Under the pieces are notes generated by a model that searched no databases, was not told the DNA's origin, and saw only the letters and a program-made list of their open reading frames with translations. A stretch of DNA of 64,000 nucleotides. Origin: Shewanella khirikhana. GTDB lineage: Bacteria > Pseudomonadota > Gammaproteobacteria > Enterobacterales > Shewanellaceae. Position numbers and translations under genes: made by a program. The stretch spans positions 2,961,501 through 3,025,500 of the forward strand of contig NZ_CP020373.1 in the NCBI RefSeq assembly GCF_003957745.1. Reading direction: 5' to 3'. Positions 8,596 through 17,444 of the stretch are shown here, one piece after another (position 1 is the stretch's first letter; every line of letters starts with the position of its first letter).

Positions 8596-9012
8596 CCGAA
8601 CGCTTTTAGGCAAGCGATTGGTTTAACCAGCCAAATCTTGGCGTCTCTCTCGTCTGACTCGCCCGACAGCCCCACATCGTCGCTCTCAACGTTTGTCGCT
8701 TATTTCTATCTACGTTTTCACTTGGTTCTGGCCACGTTTTTCACCTGATTCTGGCCATGTATCTGGCCTGTGGCTGCAGCGCAGACCGCGGCCATGGGTA
8801 GCCAAGCATAACCCAAGCCAACTTTTTAACCTTTTCCGCCATTTCTTAACAAAGCTTGCGCTGGCGCAAACTTTATTTCCCTAGCAAAGAAACCCTACCT
8901 AAAAATTGATAGCGATCAAATATCTGCTGCGTCAACAACGCATACTGAGCCCAACAGAACAAGACGGCGAGCCAGCCTCGCCACCGCACAAAGGCTTTTA
9001 AAAAGGAATTCG
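8596..9012. other. Intergenic region with tandem repeat and FNR-type promoter
   Basis: About 417 bases without a convincing gene. It holds an imperfect tandem repeat of about 24 bases (8712-8736 and 8734-8759, each containing TTTTCAC and TTCTGGCCA) and, nearer the next gene, a strong FNR/EtrA site with a -10 element. AT-rich segments near 8820-8880 may be upstream promoter sequence. Confidence 0.6.
8906..8946 (+). promoter_or_regulatory. FNR/EtrA-type operator and class II promoter
   Basis: TTGATAGCGATCAA (8906-8919) is a perfect match to the FNR consensus TTGAT-N4-ATCAA. CATACT at 8941-8946 is a plausible -10; a start near 8953 would put the operator centre about 41 bases upstream, the class II activation geometry. 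It probably drives the small membrane protein at 9013 in response to oxygen limitation. Confidence 0.7.
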
Positions 9013-9210
9013 ATGATGAAATCAGAACTGGTTGTACTGCTGCTCGCGACTCTGGGTTTGGTATTGGCACTGGTTGGTCATATCGCAATGGGCTTTATGC
9101 TGAATGTCAGCGCCCTTGGCATGGTTGCCGCCCCTATGCCGTTTGTGCTGATGGTGGTTGCCGTGATTGCAGTGAAATACGCTGCAGCTCACGACAAGCC
9201 AAGCCACTGA
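9013..9210 (+). CDS. Small two-helix membrane protein
   Basis: A 65-residue protein consisting almost wholly of two hydrophobic helices (about residues 5-25 and 33-54) with a short charged tail AAAHDKPSH. AAGGAATTC lies just before the paired ATG codons, giving good translation-initiation evidence. An FNR-type promoter lies about 60-100 bases upstream and a terminator hairpin about 60 bases downstream, so it appears to be a monocistronic, anaerobically induced gene. The family is not recognised. Small size and hydrophobicity would suit an accessory subunit of a respiratory complex, but that is speculation. Confidence 0.75.
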   Translation: MMKSELVVLLLATLGLVLALVGHIAMGFMLNVSALGMVAAPMPFVLMVVAVIAVKYAAAHDKPSH

Positions 9211-9271
9211 TATCGCTTAGTTTAGCTCAGGCTTCGCCGCCACATGGCTGGCGACGAGAGCGTTCAGCCAA

Positions 9272-9294
9272 GGCCCGCCCCAAGCGGGTCTTTT
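9272..9294 (+). terminator. Rho-independent terminator
   Basis: A 7-bp GC-rich stem (9272-9278 with 9284-9290, one G-U pair), 5-base loop and TTTT. It ends the 9013-9210 transcript. Confidence 0.6.
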
Positions 9295-9419
9295 GCTTAT
9301 CTGGCGTGTGCTTTTATCGCCAATAATCAAATGTCTGCAGCGCCGATTTTTGGAATTCCCGCAGGCCAGGGTCTACAGTAAAATCACGCCCCTTTTCAGT
9401 GATTCCCTGAGACGAAAAC

Positions 9420-10199
9420 GTGGACTTCCCCAGCGAAATCAAACAACAAACCTGCGCAGACTGCCTGAGTGGCGTCTCACTCGGCTTTGATATCCGCATG
9501 GCTTTTCAGCCGATTATCGACTGGCAAAGCCGCAATATTTTTGCCTATGAGGCCCTGGTTCGCGGCCCTGAGGGACAAGGCGCCGCCTGGGTGTTTGAGC
9601 GAATAAATGATGCCAATAAATACTATTTCGACCAGGCCTGCCGGGTCAGTGCCATTAAAACCGCTGCCGAACTGGGCTGCGATACCTTCCTCACCATCAA
9701 CTTTTTACCCAATGCCGTTTACAACCCCAAAAGCTGTATCAGGGCAACCATTGAAGCCGCCCATCTTTACGGCTTCGATTTGAAGAAGCTCATCTTTGAA
9801 GTGACTGAAGGAGAAGAGATTATCGACAAGGTGCACCTGAGAAATATTTTCCAGAGTTACGCCCAATTCGGTTTTCTCACCGCCATTGATGATTATGGTG
9901 CAGGTTACACCCACATTAGCTGGCTGGCGGAACTCAAGCCCAATGTGCTCAAGTTGGACATGTCGCTTATTCGCAATATCGACCGGGAGCCGCAAAAACA
10001 GGCGCAAATTAAAGACATCATGGCTCACTGCGCGCTGCAGGGCACCCAGGTTCTGGCTGAAGGTATTGAAACACTTGCTGAACTGGAGTGCCTGACCGGC
10101 TTGGGGATCCGTTACCTGCAAGGCTACCTGTTTGCCAAACCCAGTCTGGAGTATTTAACCCCTGCCACCGACATCCCCTTGCTGGGCTCGCCAAACTGA
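9420..10199 (+). CDS. EAL-domain c-di-GMP phosphodiesterase, stand-alone
   Basis: A 259-residue cytoplasmic protein that is essentially one EAL domain, expected to hydrolyse cyclic di-GMP to pGpG. The catalytic set appears intact: EALVR (Glu44), Asn94 in TINFLPN, Glu127 in FEVTEGE, Asp157-Asp158 in AIDDYGAG, Lys178 in LKLD, Glu214/Glu217 in LAEGIE and Gln234 in LQGYLFAKP. The start is GTG at 9420. No sensor or GGDEF domain is attached, so it may be controlled transcriptionally or by a partner. It is followed closely by a terminator shared with the convergent DUF808 gene. Confidence 0.92.
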   Translation: MDFPSEIKQQTCADCLSGVSLGFDIRMAFQPIIDWQSRNIFAYEALVRGPEGQGAAWVFERINDANKYYFDQACRVSAIKTAAELGCDTFLTINFLPNAVYNPKSCIRATIEAAHLYGFDLKKLIFEVTEGEEIIDKVHLRNIFQSYAQFGFLTAIDDYGAGYTHISWLAELKPNVLKLDMSLIRNIDREPQKQAQIKDIMAHCALQGTQVLAEGIETLAELECLTGLGIRYLQGYLFAKPSLEYLTPATDIPLLGSPN

Positions 10200-10205
10200 A
10201 TAAAC

Positions 10206-10236
10206 AAAAAAGCAGTGCCGAGGCACTGCTTTTTCA
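10206..10236. terminator. Bidirectional terminator
   Basis: Stem AGCAGTGC (10211-10218) with GCACTGCT (10223-10230), flanked by an A run on the left and TTTTT on the right. It can serve the EAL gene on plus and the DUF808 gene on minus. Confidence 0.75.
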
Positions 10237-10323
10237 TCATTTGGCTCCCAGTTTGGCTTGGGCTCTGAGTTTTGGCTTGAGCTCTGAGCTAAAGCCGGAT
10301 TTAGCATCTGACAGAACGCTGGC

Positions 10324-11250
10324 TTAATGCGCCTCGGCGCCCTTGAACCTTGCTATCAGGTTCATCAGCATCACCGCCAGTGCTCCGGCAATAATGCCGA
10401 AAATCAGGTTAAGCAGGCTTGGGGTTAAAAATGCAAGCACAGGGCCAATCCCTGCGATGGCAGCCACATGTTCGGCGGCAGCCTCAATACCATGATGCAG
10501 CACTGCCACGCCGTGGGTAAGGATACCGCCTCCCACCATAAACATGGCCGCAGTGCCCACAATCGATAACAGTTTCATCAGCTTGGGGGCTGCCGCCAGG
10601 ATCCAGCCACCAATGGTTTGAGCAATGCCGGACGCCTTTTTCGACAGCCACAGCCCCAAATCATCCAGCTTTACTATGCCCGCCACCAGGCCATACACGC
10701 CTATGGTCATGACCACGGCAATAATCGACAGGGTGGCAACCTGTGTCATAAAGGGGTGCTCAGCCACAACTCCCAGGGTAATGGCAATAATCTCGGCAGA
10801 AAGCACAAAGTCAGTACGTACCGCGCCCTTTACCTTTTGTTTTTCGTACTCTTTGGGTTCCATGCCCTTGGGGACAAGCGCCTCATGGGCATCTTCGCCC
10901 TCTGTGCCCTCATGCTTGGCCTTGCTGTGCCACAGCTTCTCAAAGCCCTCGAAGCACAAAAACAGGCCGCCAAACATCAACAAAGGCGTCACCAACCAGG
11001 GGGCGAAGGCGCTGATAAGCAGTGCCGCCGGTACCAAAATCAGCTTATTGAGAAACGAGCCTTTGGCAACCGCCCACACCACCGGCAGCTCGCGATCGGC
11101 ATTCACTCCGGTAACCTGCTGGGCATTGAGGGCCAAATCATCACCCAGCACCCCGGCAGTCTTCTTGGCAGCAACCTTGCTCATCACAGACACATCATCA
11201 AGAATGGTCGCAATATCATCGAGTAAGGTGAGCAAACTGGCTCCGGCCAT
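10324..11250 (-). CDS. DUF808 family inner-membrane protein (YedI-like)
   Basis: A 308-residue multi-spanning membrane protein matching the YedI/DUF808 family: N-terminal MAGASLLTLLDDIATILDDV, then GVLGDDLALNAQQVTG, the LCFEGFEKLWH segment and several glycine-rich helices towards the C-terminus. Its function in any organism is not known to me. It is a single gene on minus, convergent with the EAL gene and divergent from rpiA. The ATG follows an AAGGAGATGTT ribosome site, so the start is secure. Confidence 0.9.
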   Translation of the reverse strand: MAGASLLTLLDDIATILDDVSVMSKVAAKKTAGVLGDDLALNAQQVTGVNADRELPVVWAVAKGSFLNKLILVPAALLISAFAPWLVTPLLMFGGLFLCFEGFEKLWHSKAKHEGTEGEDAHEALVPKGMEPKEYEKQKVKGAVRTDFVLSAEIIAITLGVVAEHPFMTQVATLSIIAVVMTIGVYGLVAGIVKLDDLGLWLSKKASGIAQTIGGWILAAAPKLMKLLSIVGTAAMFMVGGGILTHGVAVLHHGIEAAAEHVAAIAGIGPVLAFLTPSLLNLIFGIIAGALAVMLMNLIARFKGAEAH

Positions 11251-11412
11251 AACATCTCCTTGTGAAACTATCCTGAATTTTCAAAGGCTATCCTAATCCA
11301 TTGCCGCAGCAAAGCGCAGCCCCGATTTTGCCAAACCGGCAGCAGATCCCGTAAAAGAGGACCTAGGATGGATTTTTGTTAAGCCCCAACCACTTTCACA
11401 ACAAGTTACAGG

Positions 11413-11418
11413 TATACT
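11413..11418 (+). promoter_or_regulatory. rpiA -10 element
   Basis: TATACT at 11413-11418, 43 bases before the rpiA ATG. The -35 region is poorly conserved. Confidence 0.4.
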
Positions 11419-11460
11419 AAGGGCAATTTTTCGCATTAACGTCTTTTACAGGACCTCACC

Positions 11461-12120
11461 ATGACTCAAGACGAAATGAAAAAGGCCGCCGCCTGGGCCG
11501 CACTCAAGTACGTAGAAAAGGACAGCATCGTCGGTGTGGGTACCGGCTCCACGGTGAACCACTTTATCGATGCCCTGGGTACAATCAAGGCTGATATCGA
11601 AGGCGCTGTGTCATCCTCCGAAGCCTCCACCGCCAAGCTCAAGGCCTTGGGCATTCCGGTGTATGACTTGAACAGTGTCGACAGACTGTCGGTTTACGTG
11701 GATGGTGCCGATGAAATCAACGGCCAGATGGACATGATCAAAGGCGGCGGTGCAGCCCTGACCCGCGAAAAAATTGTCGCTGCCGTGGCCGACAAGTTTA
11801 TCTGCATCGTGGATAACACCAAGGAAGTGGCGATTCTCGGCGAGTTCCCGTTGCCGGTTGAAGTCATCCCCATGGCCCGCTCTTATGTAGCACGTGAGCT
11901 GGTCAAACTGGGCGGCGACCCTGTATACCGCGAAGGGGTTGTCACCGACAACGGCAACGTGATCCTTGATGTGCACAACATGAAGATCATGGAGCCCAAG
12001 AAGCTTGAACAGCAAATCAACGGCATCGTAGGCGTAGTGACCAATGGTCTCTTTGCCCATCGCGGCGCCGACGTACTGCTGGTAGGTACTCCGGAAGGCG
12101 TGAAGACAGTTACAGCCTGA
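11461..12120 (+). CDS. rpiA: Ribose-5-phosphate isomerase A
   Basis: Interconverts ribose-5-phosphate and ribulose-5-phosphate in the non-oxidative pentose phosphate pathway, cytoplasmic. The 219-residue protein starts MTQDEMKKAAAWAALKYV and shows the phosphate-binding GVGTGSTVNHF, then YVDGADEIN and KGGGAALTREKI, all hallmarks of RpiA. ACAGGA lies ahead of the ATG. Monocistronic, with a strong terminator just after. Works with the transketolase encoded further along the window. Confidence 0.98.
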   Translation: MTQDEMKKAAAWAALKYVEKDSIVGVGTGSTVNHFIDALGTIKADIEGAVSSSEASTAKLKALGIPVYDLNSVDRLSVYVDGADEINGQMDMIKGGGAALTREKIVAAVADKFICIVDNTKEVAILGEFPLPVEVIPMARSYVARELVKLGGDPVYREGVVTDNGNVILDVHNMKIMEPKKLEQQINGIVGVVTNGLFAHRGADVLLVGTPEGVKTVTA

Positions 12121-12139
12121 TAGCCGCCGTTTCAGCACT

Positions 12140-12170
12140 AAAAAGCCACCCGAAGGTGGCTTTTTGTTTT
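12140..12170 (+). terminator. rpiA terminator
   Basis: 10-bp stem (12141-12150 with 12155-12164), loop CGAA, then a T run. The T run overlaps the 3' end of the convergent lipoprotein gene. Confidence 0.85.
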
Positions 12171-13467
12171 ATTGGCGAATGCTGAAGGACAATGTACTTT
12201 GTACCATCATTGCGTCCCTGGCATCCAAAAAGCTGTTCTGCACCTTGGTTCGCTCGGCGCGATAACTCTTCAGATCCATGGCCTTGCCCAAGTCTGTGAC
12301 AGACACCGCATCGCTAGCCCCGAAAAACTGACTCAACTGCTCGCCACCACCCAGTACCAGATCCGGCAACTGGCCTTTGGCACCGCCATGAATACGCCAA
12401 GAGGTGGCGTCGCCCTGAAGGTTCCGGTGATAAATCGAAAACTTAGAGCTAACTGCTGTTGGAGATACCACACTAAAATCAAAGCTGAGCGGGTAGCTTT
12501 TAGCCAGCACACCCTGAGTCAGTTCGGTCTTCAAGGCCTGCCCCTGAGCGCCAAGTACCATAGGCTTAACGGAGGATAAATCTGCCTCTTGATCAACCCA
12601 GGCCAAAATCCCCCAACCAGTGCCTTCGTTGTCACCATTAGCAATAAACAAGTTAGCTTCGCTCAGCGATGGATAAACAAACTCAGATGCCAGCCTGGTG
12701 GTACTATCATAGGAGCCATAATGGTAGGGATTGGTAAAATACTGGGAAACACCTTTACGGCTGCCGGCAGCCACTTCAGCGCTCAGTTTCACTTTCACAC
12801 CCGCATGGCTGAAGTCATTCAATGAAAGCGTGAATTCAGTCTTGTTATACACATCGATACGGGCTGCCAGACTTGCTGAGCCATCTGGTGTGCCAAGCTG
12901 TACCCTGAGCTTATCTGCATCGACTGTGCAAACTTCCATGCTTCTTTGAGTATCTGCTGCATCCAGGGCGGTTCTATCCAGAATGAAGCCTGTGCGTACA
13001 GCTGCTAAATCGGTCACATCGGCAGTGATAGTCCGGCAACCACAGTTTGCCTCTTCACTAATATCAAGAAAACGAACTTCACCGAGATCCTGGGCGCTGA
13101 CATCGAGAAAACTGATGTATTCAGGCTCCTGCACCAGCAAGCCATTCCAGTTGATGTAGCGGGTATATCCCTTTACCGTGACATGTTTGGCATTTCCGGG
13201 CAGCTCAAACTCAAATTTGCCATTGGCATCTGCACTGACTTCAGATAACACAGCGCCATTGGCATCGTGAATGAGCATGCCGGCATCGGTAAAATCAGCC
13301 CCAACACCACAGCCATCCACTTTAACCGCATGCAGCTTAAAGGTATCTGGTTCAGAGGTGGAAGGCGGAGCGACGTCGGGGCGGTAGTCATCAACAGAGT
13401 CTGACGAGCCGCCACAGCCACCCAGAGCAACTGCAACGACCAACGCGAAGGGAGAGTATTTGAACAT
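12169..13467 (-). CDS. Hypothetical lipoprotein with DUF4382-like character
   Basis: A protein of 432 residues, probably a lipoprotein: signal MFKYSPFALVVAVALGG followed by lipobox LGGC, then a Ser/Asp/Pro linker. An early segment resembles a carboxypeptidase-regulatory-like fold (SEVSADANGKFEFELPGN), and a CGCR motif is present in the middle. The start at 13465-13467 is chosen because AAAGGAATTG precedes it; the frame extends upstream without signal character. No enzyme motif was found, and the DUF4382 resemblance is weak inference from the linker plus beta-rich composition. Convergent with rpiA. Confidence 0.8.
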   Translation of the reverse strand: MFKYSPFALVVAVALGGCGGSSDSVDDYRPDVAPPSTSEPDTFKLHAVKVDGCGVGADFTDAGMLIHDANGAVLSEVSADANGKFEFELPGNAKHVTVKGYTRYINWNGLLVQEPEYISFLDVSAQDLGEVRFLDISEEANCGCRTITADVTDLAAVRTGFILDRTALDAADTQRSMEVCTVDADKLRVQLGTPDGSASLAARIDVYNKTEFTLSLNDFSHAGVKVKLSAEVAAGSRKGVSQYFTNPYHYGSYDSTTRLASEFVYPSLSEANLFIANGDNEGTGWGILAWVDQEADLSSVKPMVLGAQGQALKTELTQGVLAKSYPLSFDFSVVSPTAVSSKFSIYHRNLQGDATSWRIHGGAKGQLPDLVLGGGEQLSQFFGASDAVSVTDLGKAMDLKSYRAERTKVQNSFLDARDAMMVQSTLSFSIRQ

Positions 13468-13668
13468 ATTCAATTCCTTTGAAAAATGTCGGCACCACCC
13501 AAGTAAGGTGCGCGCAACCCCGTGCTTGCCTGTTGTTATCATTTTCAGCAGCGAGCCACGATTAGCACCAGTCCTGGCGCCGACCTGGCAACATCCTAAG
13601 ACAATTTGTTTACTGCCGCATCAATTTGTTGATTTTTATGAGCTTACCGTATGAACCCCGAATAAGGG

Positions 13669-15393
13669 TTACATAGGCTCTATCTGCTCGACCAACAGCT
13701 GCAGGCTTTGATTGCCGCGAAACTCGTTCACATCGAGGCGGTAGGCAAGCTGCACGTGGCGCACAGTGGCATCGGGCCAGAGTTTGAGATCCACGTTAAA
13801 GGCGATGGCATCCAGCATCAGGCGGCCACATTCGGTTTCCACCATCATTTTCAGGTGCTTCTCGCCCACCAGCCGCTGCTGCAGCAAACGGAAATGACCG
13901 TCAAACAGCGGCTCTTCAAATCCCTGCCCCCAGGGGCCACTGGCACGCAGCAGCGCAGCGGTTTCCAGGGTCATAAACTCCACCGGCAGCTCGCCGTCTG
14001 AGAGGATTTCCCCGGTTAGCAGCTCTGGCGCCAATATCTCCCGCACAGTAGCATCGAAGATGGCGTTAAAGCGCTCGAAATCGGCTTTACCGAGACTCAG
14101 ACCGGCTGCCATGGCATGGCCGCCAAACTTCAGAATAAGTCCCGGATGGCGGCTTGAAATCAGCTCCAGCAGATCCCGCATATGCAGCCCCTTGATGGAG
14201 CGGGCCGAGCCTTTGATTTCAGTGTCTGACGCCTCGGCGAAGGCGATAACCGGTCTGTGGTATCTGTCTTTAATCCGCGAGGCGAGAATACCTATCACCC
14301 CCTGATGCCAATCGTCCTGATACAGGGCAATGCCCCAGGGCAATTCATCTTCTTTAAGCTGCAGACGCTCGAGGCTTTTTAATGCTTCGGCCTGCATACC
14401 GGTTTCCAGCTCACGGCGCTCGAGGTTAAGACCATCAAGCTCTGCGGCCATACGGCGGGCGTACATGATATCGCTGCACATCAGGGTCTCGACCCCGAGG
14501 GACATTTCATCGAGACGACCGGCGGCATTGAGCCTTGGCCCTACGGCAAAGCCGAAGTCGGCAGCCACGGCGCGGGCGGGATTACGTTTGGCCACTTCCA
14601 GCAGCGCAGTAATGCCGGGGCGGCAGCGCCCTGCCCGCACCCGCTTAAGGCCCGCATCCACCAGAATACGGTTATTGGCATCCAGGCTTACCACGTCTGC
14701 CACTGTGCCCAGCGCTACTATGTCCACCAGGGTGGCAAGATTGGGCTCGGGTCTGCCGAGGCGGGCAAACCAGCCGCGGCTTCTAAGCTCTGCACGCAGG
14801 GCGAGCATCAGGTAAAACGCAACCCCGACACCGGCAATGGACTTACTGGCAAACTGGCAGCCGGGCTGATTGGGATTGACGATGGCATCGGCCACCGGCA
14901 ACTCGTGTCCGGGCAAATGGTGGTCGGTGATCACCACCTGCATACCTGCGGCCTTGGCGGCGGCCACGCCATCTATGCTGCTGATACCGTTATCCACGGT
15001 GATAAGCACCTCGGCGCCCTTTTGCGCCGCCAGCGCCACCAAAGGCACGCTGAGGCCGTAGCCATAATCGAAGCGGTTGGGGATCAGAAAATCGGCGCCC
15101 TCTATGCCCATCATCGCCAGCGCCAACAGGCAAACTGAGGTGGAGGTGGCACCGTCGGCATCGAAGTCACCGACAATCAGCAGCCGCTTTCCTGCTTCGG
15201 CCGCATCCGCCAGAATGGCTGCGGCCTCTGGCAATCCCAGCATGGTTTCCGGCCTGAGCAAGGAGGCCAGTTCCTGCTCACATTCCTCGGCGGCCACGCC
15301 GCGACGGGCCAGCAGCTGTTTCAGCAGCGGATGCAGGTGTGCAGGCAGGTGGGAATCATCCACCGTAGGGCGTCTGGTGAGCTTGTACTTCAC
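13669..15393 (-). CDS. recJ: Single-stranded-DNA-specific exonuclease RecJ
   Basis: 5'-3' single-strand exonuclease of the DHH family, acting in RecF-pathway recombination, mismatch repair and replication-fork processing. The protein is 574 residues, close to E. coli RecJ (577). Motifs: VGDFDADGATST (motif I), DNGISS, the DHH box ITDHHLPG, NPNQPGC and the DHHA1-type FGGHAMAAGLSL. I chose GTG at 15391-15393, with GGAG 9 bases upstream, giving MKYKLTRRP at the N-terminus like E. coli. It follows dsbC, but a terminator-like hairpin separates them. Confidence 0.96.
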   Translation of the reverse strand: MKYKLTRRPTVDDSHLPAHLHPLLKQLLARRGVAAEECEQELASLLRPETMLGLPEAAAILADAAEAGKRLLIVGDFDADGATSTSVCLLALAMMGIEGADFLIPNRFDYGYGLSVPLVALAAQKGAEVLITVDNGISSIDGVAAAKAAGMQVVITDHHLPGHELPVADAIVNPNQPGCQFASKSIAGVGVAFYLMLALRAELRSRGWFARLGRPEPNLATLVDIVALGTVADVVSLDANNRILVDAGLKRVRAGRCRPGITALLEVAKRNPARAVAADFGFAVGPRLNAAGRLDEMSLGVETLMCSDIMYARRMAAELDGLNLERRELETGMQAEALKSLERLQLKEDELPWGIALYQDDWHQGVIGILASRIKDRYHRPVIAFAEASDTEIKGSARSIKGLHMRDLLELISSRHPGLILKFGGHAMAAGLSLGKADFERFNAIFDATVREILAPELLTGEILSDGELPVEFMTLETAALLRASGPWGQGFEEPLFDGHFRLLQQRLVGEKHLKMMVETECGRLMLDAIAFNVDLKLWPDATVRHVQLAYRLDVNEFRGNQSLQLLVEQIEPM

Positions 15394-15422
15394 GCCGGAA
15401 ACTCCTTGCAAAAGACTGACAA

Positions 15423-15447
15423 CAAAAAGGTGAGCCTGGGCTCACCT
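15423..15447 (-). terminator. Terminator-like hairpin between dsbC and recJ
   Basis: A 9-bp stem (15426-15434 with 15439-15447) followed on the minus strand by TTTTTGTTG. It lies after the dsbC stop and 30 bases ahead of the recJ start, so recJ may receive only partial read-through. Confidence 0.7.
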
Positions 15448-15468
15448 TGGAAACCGAGCTGGTTCGGT

Positions 15469-16194
15469 TTATTGGGCGCTTACGCGCTCCAGTAGGTCAA
15501 ACAGCGCACTGGGTGGCTGGTAACCCGGGATCATAGAGCCGTCTTCCAGCACAATGGCAGGGGTGCCATTCACACCGAAAGAGCCACCCAGATTGTACTG
15601 GCCGGCGATGTCGGCGTCACATCTGGCGGCGGTAATGGCGTTACCGGCTTTGGCATCGTCCATGGCTTTAAGTGGGTCTTTGGCGCACCACACGGCTTCC
15701 ATCTCATCGGCGTTTGGTGAAGGCACGCCCTGGCGTGGGAAGGCGAGGTAACGCACGGTAATGCCAAGCTTGTTGTAGTCGGCCATCTCGCGGTGCAGTT
15801 TACGGCAGTAGCCACAGGTGATGTCGGTAAACACAGTCACCACGTGTTTTTCGTTTTTGGCTTTGTAAACCAGCATCTTGTCTTCGAAGTTTTTCAGCAT
15901 TTCCAGACGCGGACCGGCCAGCGCGGCCTCGGTGAGGTTTTTCATCGAGCTGTCGAGGTCGTAGATATTGCCGTGGATAAGCTTGCTGCCATCCTGGGTG
16001 ATATAGAGCACGCCACGGTTGGTGATCACCTGATACAGGCCTGAGATTGGCGCGGCGGCGACCGAGCTCACTTCCAGCCCCAGGGTATCTTCAACCTTTT
16101 TCTTGAGCATATCGTTTGGCGTTGGCGAGCTGGCAAAGGCCAATGGCGCCAGGGCGAGGGAAACCCAAAGGGTCAGGGTGCGAGACAATTTCAT
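15469..16194 (-). CDS. dsbC: Thiol:disulfide interchange protein DsbC
   Basis: Periplasmic disulfide isomerase kept reduced by DsbD. The 241-residue precursor has a Sec signal peptide (MKLSRTLTLWVSLALAPLAFAS), an N-terminal dimerisation domain and a thioredoxin-fold domain with CGYC active site in FTDITCGYCRKLH, then GVNGTPAIVLEDG with the cis-proline. AAGGAATTCAC before the ATG at 16192-16194 fixes the start. It is in the classic xerD-dsbC-recJ order. Its isomerase activity would help the many cytochromes typical of such bacteria. Confidence 0.96.
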   Translation of the reverse strand: MKLSRTLTLWVSLALAPLAFASSPTPNDMLKKKVEDTLGLEVSSVAAAPISGLYQVITNRGVLYITQDGSKLIHGNIYDLDSSMKNLTEAALAGPRLEMLKNFEDKMLVYKAKNEKHVVTVFTDITCGYCRKLHREMADYNKLGITVRYLAFPRQGVPSPNADEMEAVWCAKDPLKAMDDAKAGNAITAARCDADIAGQYNLGGSFGVNGTPAIVLEDGSMIPGYQPPSALFDLLERVSAQ

Positions 16195-16337
16195 GTGAAT
16201 TCCTTGATAAGCACGGCGGTTCAATATCGCTTAAAGACTTAGACCCGCGAATGGCCTGAAAAGTTACCGACTAATGTCGACAAAAGCAAATCGAGTGCCG
16301 TCGATTTTGTATCAGATAATGTTTTTGGCGTTTCGCA

Positions 16338-17369
16338 TCAGCCCCTTGGGTGGTGCTGACCATGCAAATCCGCCAGTCGGGTCCTGGCCACATGGGTGTA
16401 GATCTGGGTTGTCGACAATGAACTGTGGCCCAGCAGTAACTGCACCACCCGCAGATCGGCGCCATGGTTCAAAAGGTGGGTTGCAAACGCATGCCTTAAG
16501 GTATGGGGCGACAGCTCGGTGTGAATACTGGCCCTGAGGGCGTAGAGTTTGATGCGATGCCAAAAGGTCTGGCGGGTCATCTGCTGGCCACGGCTCGATG
16601 GAAACACCACATCACAAGCACCCTGCTTGAGCAGTTGCTGACGCGAGCCATCGAAAAACAGCTCCAGCGCATCCTGAGCCACCTCGCCCATAGGCACCAG
16701 CCGCTCCTTGCCGCCTTTCCCGATAATCCGCACCAGCCCCTGACGCAGGCTAAGCTCGGACATCCCCAGCCCCACCAGCTCACTGACCCGCAGCCCGGTG
16801 GCATAGAGCAGCTCCAGCATGGCCTTGTCACGGCACTCTATCGGATCTTCGCTGTTTGGCTCGGCCAGCAGCCGTTCCACTTCGGCCTCGGACAGGCTGC
16901 CGGGCAAAGGTTTAGCAAGCTTGGGTGATTCCACCAGCGCGGTGGGATCTTCCGTTATCTGCCCCGACACCAATAAATGGCGGTAAAAGCGTCTCAGACT
17001 CGAGAGCATGCGCGCGGTGGAGGTTTTGGCCATGCCCTTTTCGACCCGAAACGCCAGATAGTCCCGCAAGGTCAGGGTGTCCAACGTCAGCAGTGTCATG
17101 CCCCGGCTTCCCAAAAACACCTCAAACTGCGCCAGGTCGGTTCGATAGGCACTGAGGGTATTGTCCGACAGCCCGTGCAGCGACCAGAGCTCATCCACAA
17201 AGGCATCGATAAGCATGGCGCCTTGGGCGCTGGGCTTCACCGCCGCGGTAGTTTTGGACGTCTTGCGACTGGGCTTATCGCTACGGGACTTATCACCACG
17301 GGATCTGCCGCTACGGGAGTTCCTGCTGGAAGATTTGGGGGCAGCGTTGGCGCTCAAGTCACACTCCAT
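16338..17369 (-). CDS. xerD: Tyrosine recombinase XerD with basic N-terminal extension
   Basis: Site-specific recombinase that with XerC resolves chromosome dimers at dif under FtsK control. All catalytic residues are seen (numbering from this start): Arg194 in TGLRVSELVGL, Lys218 in GKGGKERLVP, His289 and Arg292 in SPHTLRHAFATH, His315 in LLGHSSLSTT and Tyr324. From the ATG at 17367-17369 the protein is 343 residues, about 45 longer than E. coli XerD, because of a Ser/Arg/Lys-rich extension (residues 12-45) with in-frame repeats SRGDK and SRSDK. An alternative ATG at 17214-17216, with AAGG 6 bases before, would give a normal 292-residue XerD. The upstream brnQ terminator ends only 30 bases before the long start. 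Confidence 0.93.
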   Translation of the reverse strand: MECDLSANAAPKSSSRNSRSGRSRGDKSRSDKPSRKTSKTTAAVKPSAQGAMLIDAFVDELWSLHGLSDNTLSAYRTDLAQFEVFLGSRGMTLLTLDTLTLRDYLAFRVEKGMAKTSTARMLSSLRRFYRHLLVSGQITEDPTALVESPKLAKPLPGSLSEAEVERLLAEPNSEDPIECRDKAMLELLYATGLRVSELVGLGMSELSLRQGLVRIIGKGGKERLVPMGEVAQDALELFFDGSRQQLLKQGACDVVFPSSRGQQMTRQTFWHRIKLYALRASIHTELSPHTLRHAFATHLLNHGADLRVVQLLLGHSSLSTTQIYTHVARTRLADLHGQHHPRG

Positions 17370-17400
17370 CACTGAGGCAAGCAAGAAGCCTCTCAAAACA

Positions 17401-17430
17401 ACAAAAAAGCCGGGCAGGCCCGGCTTTGTC
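17401..17430 (-). terminator. brnQ terminator
   Basis: 9-bp stem (17406-17414 with 17419-17427) followed on the minus strand by TTTTTTGTTG, 15 bases after the brnQ stop. Confidence 0.85.
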
Positions 17431-17444
17431 TGAATCTATGTCGG

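Noticed and set aside
10250..10286. Imperfect tandem repeat of 18-19 bases (AGTTTGGCTTGGGCTCTG type)
   Set aside because: Only two diverged copies in a short convergent gap; no sign of function.
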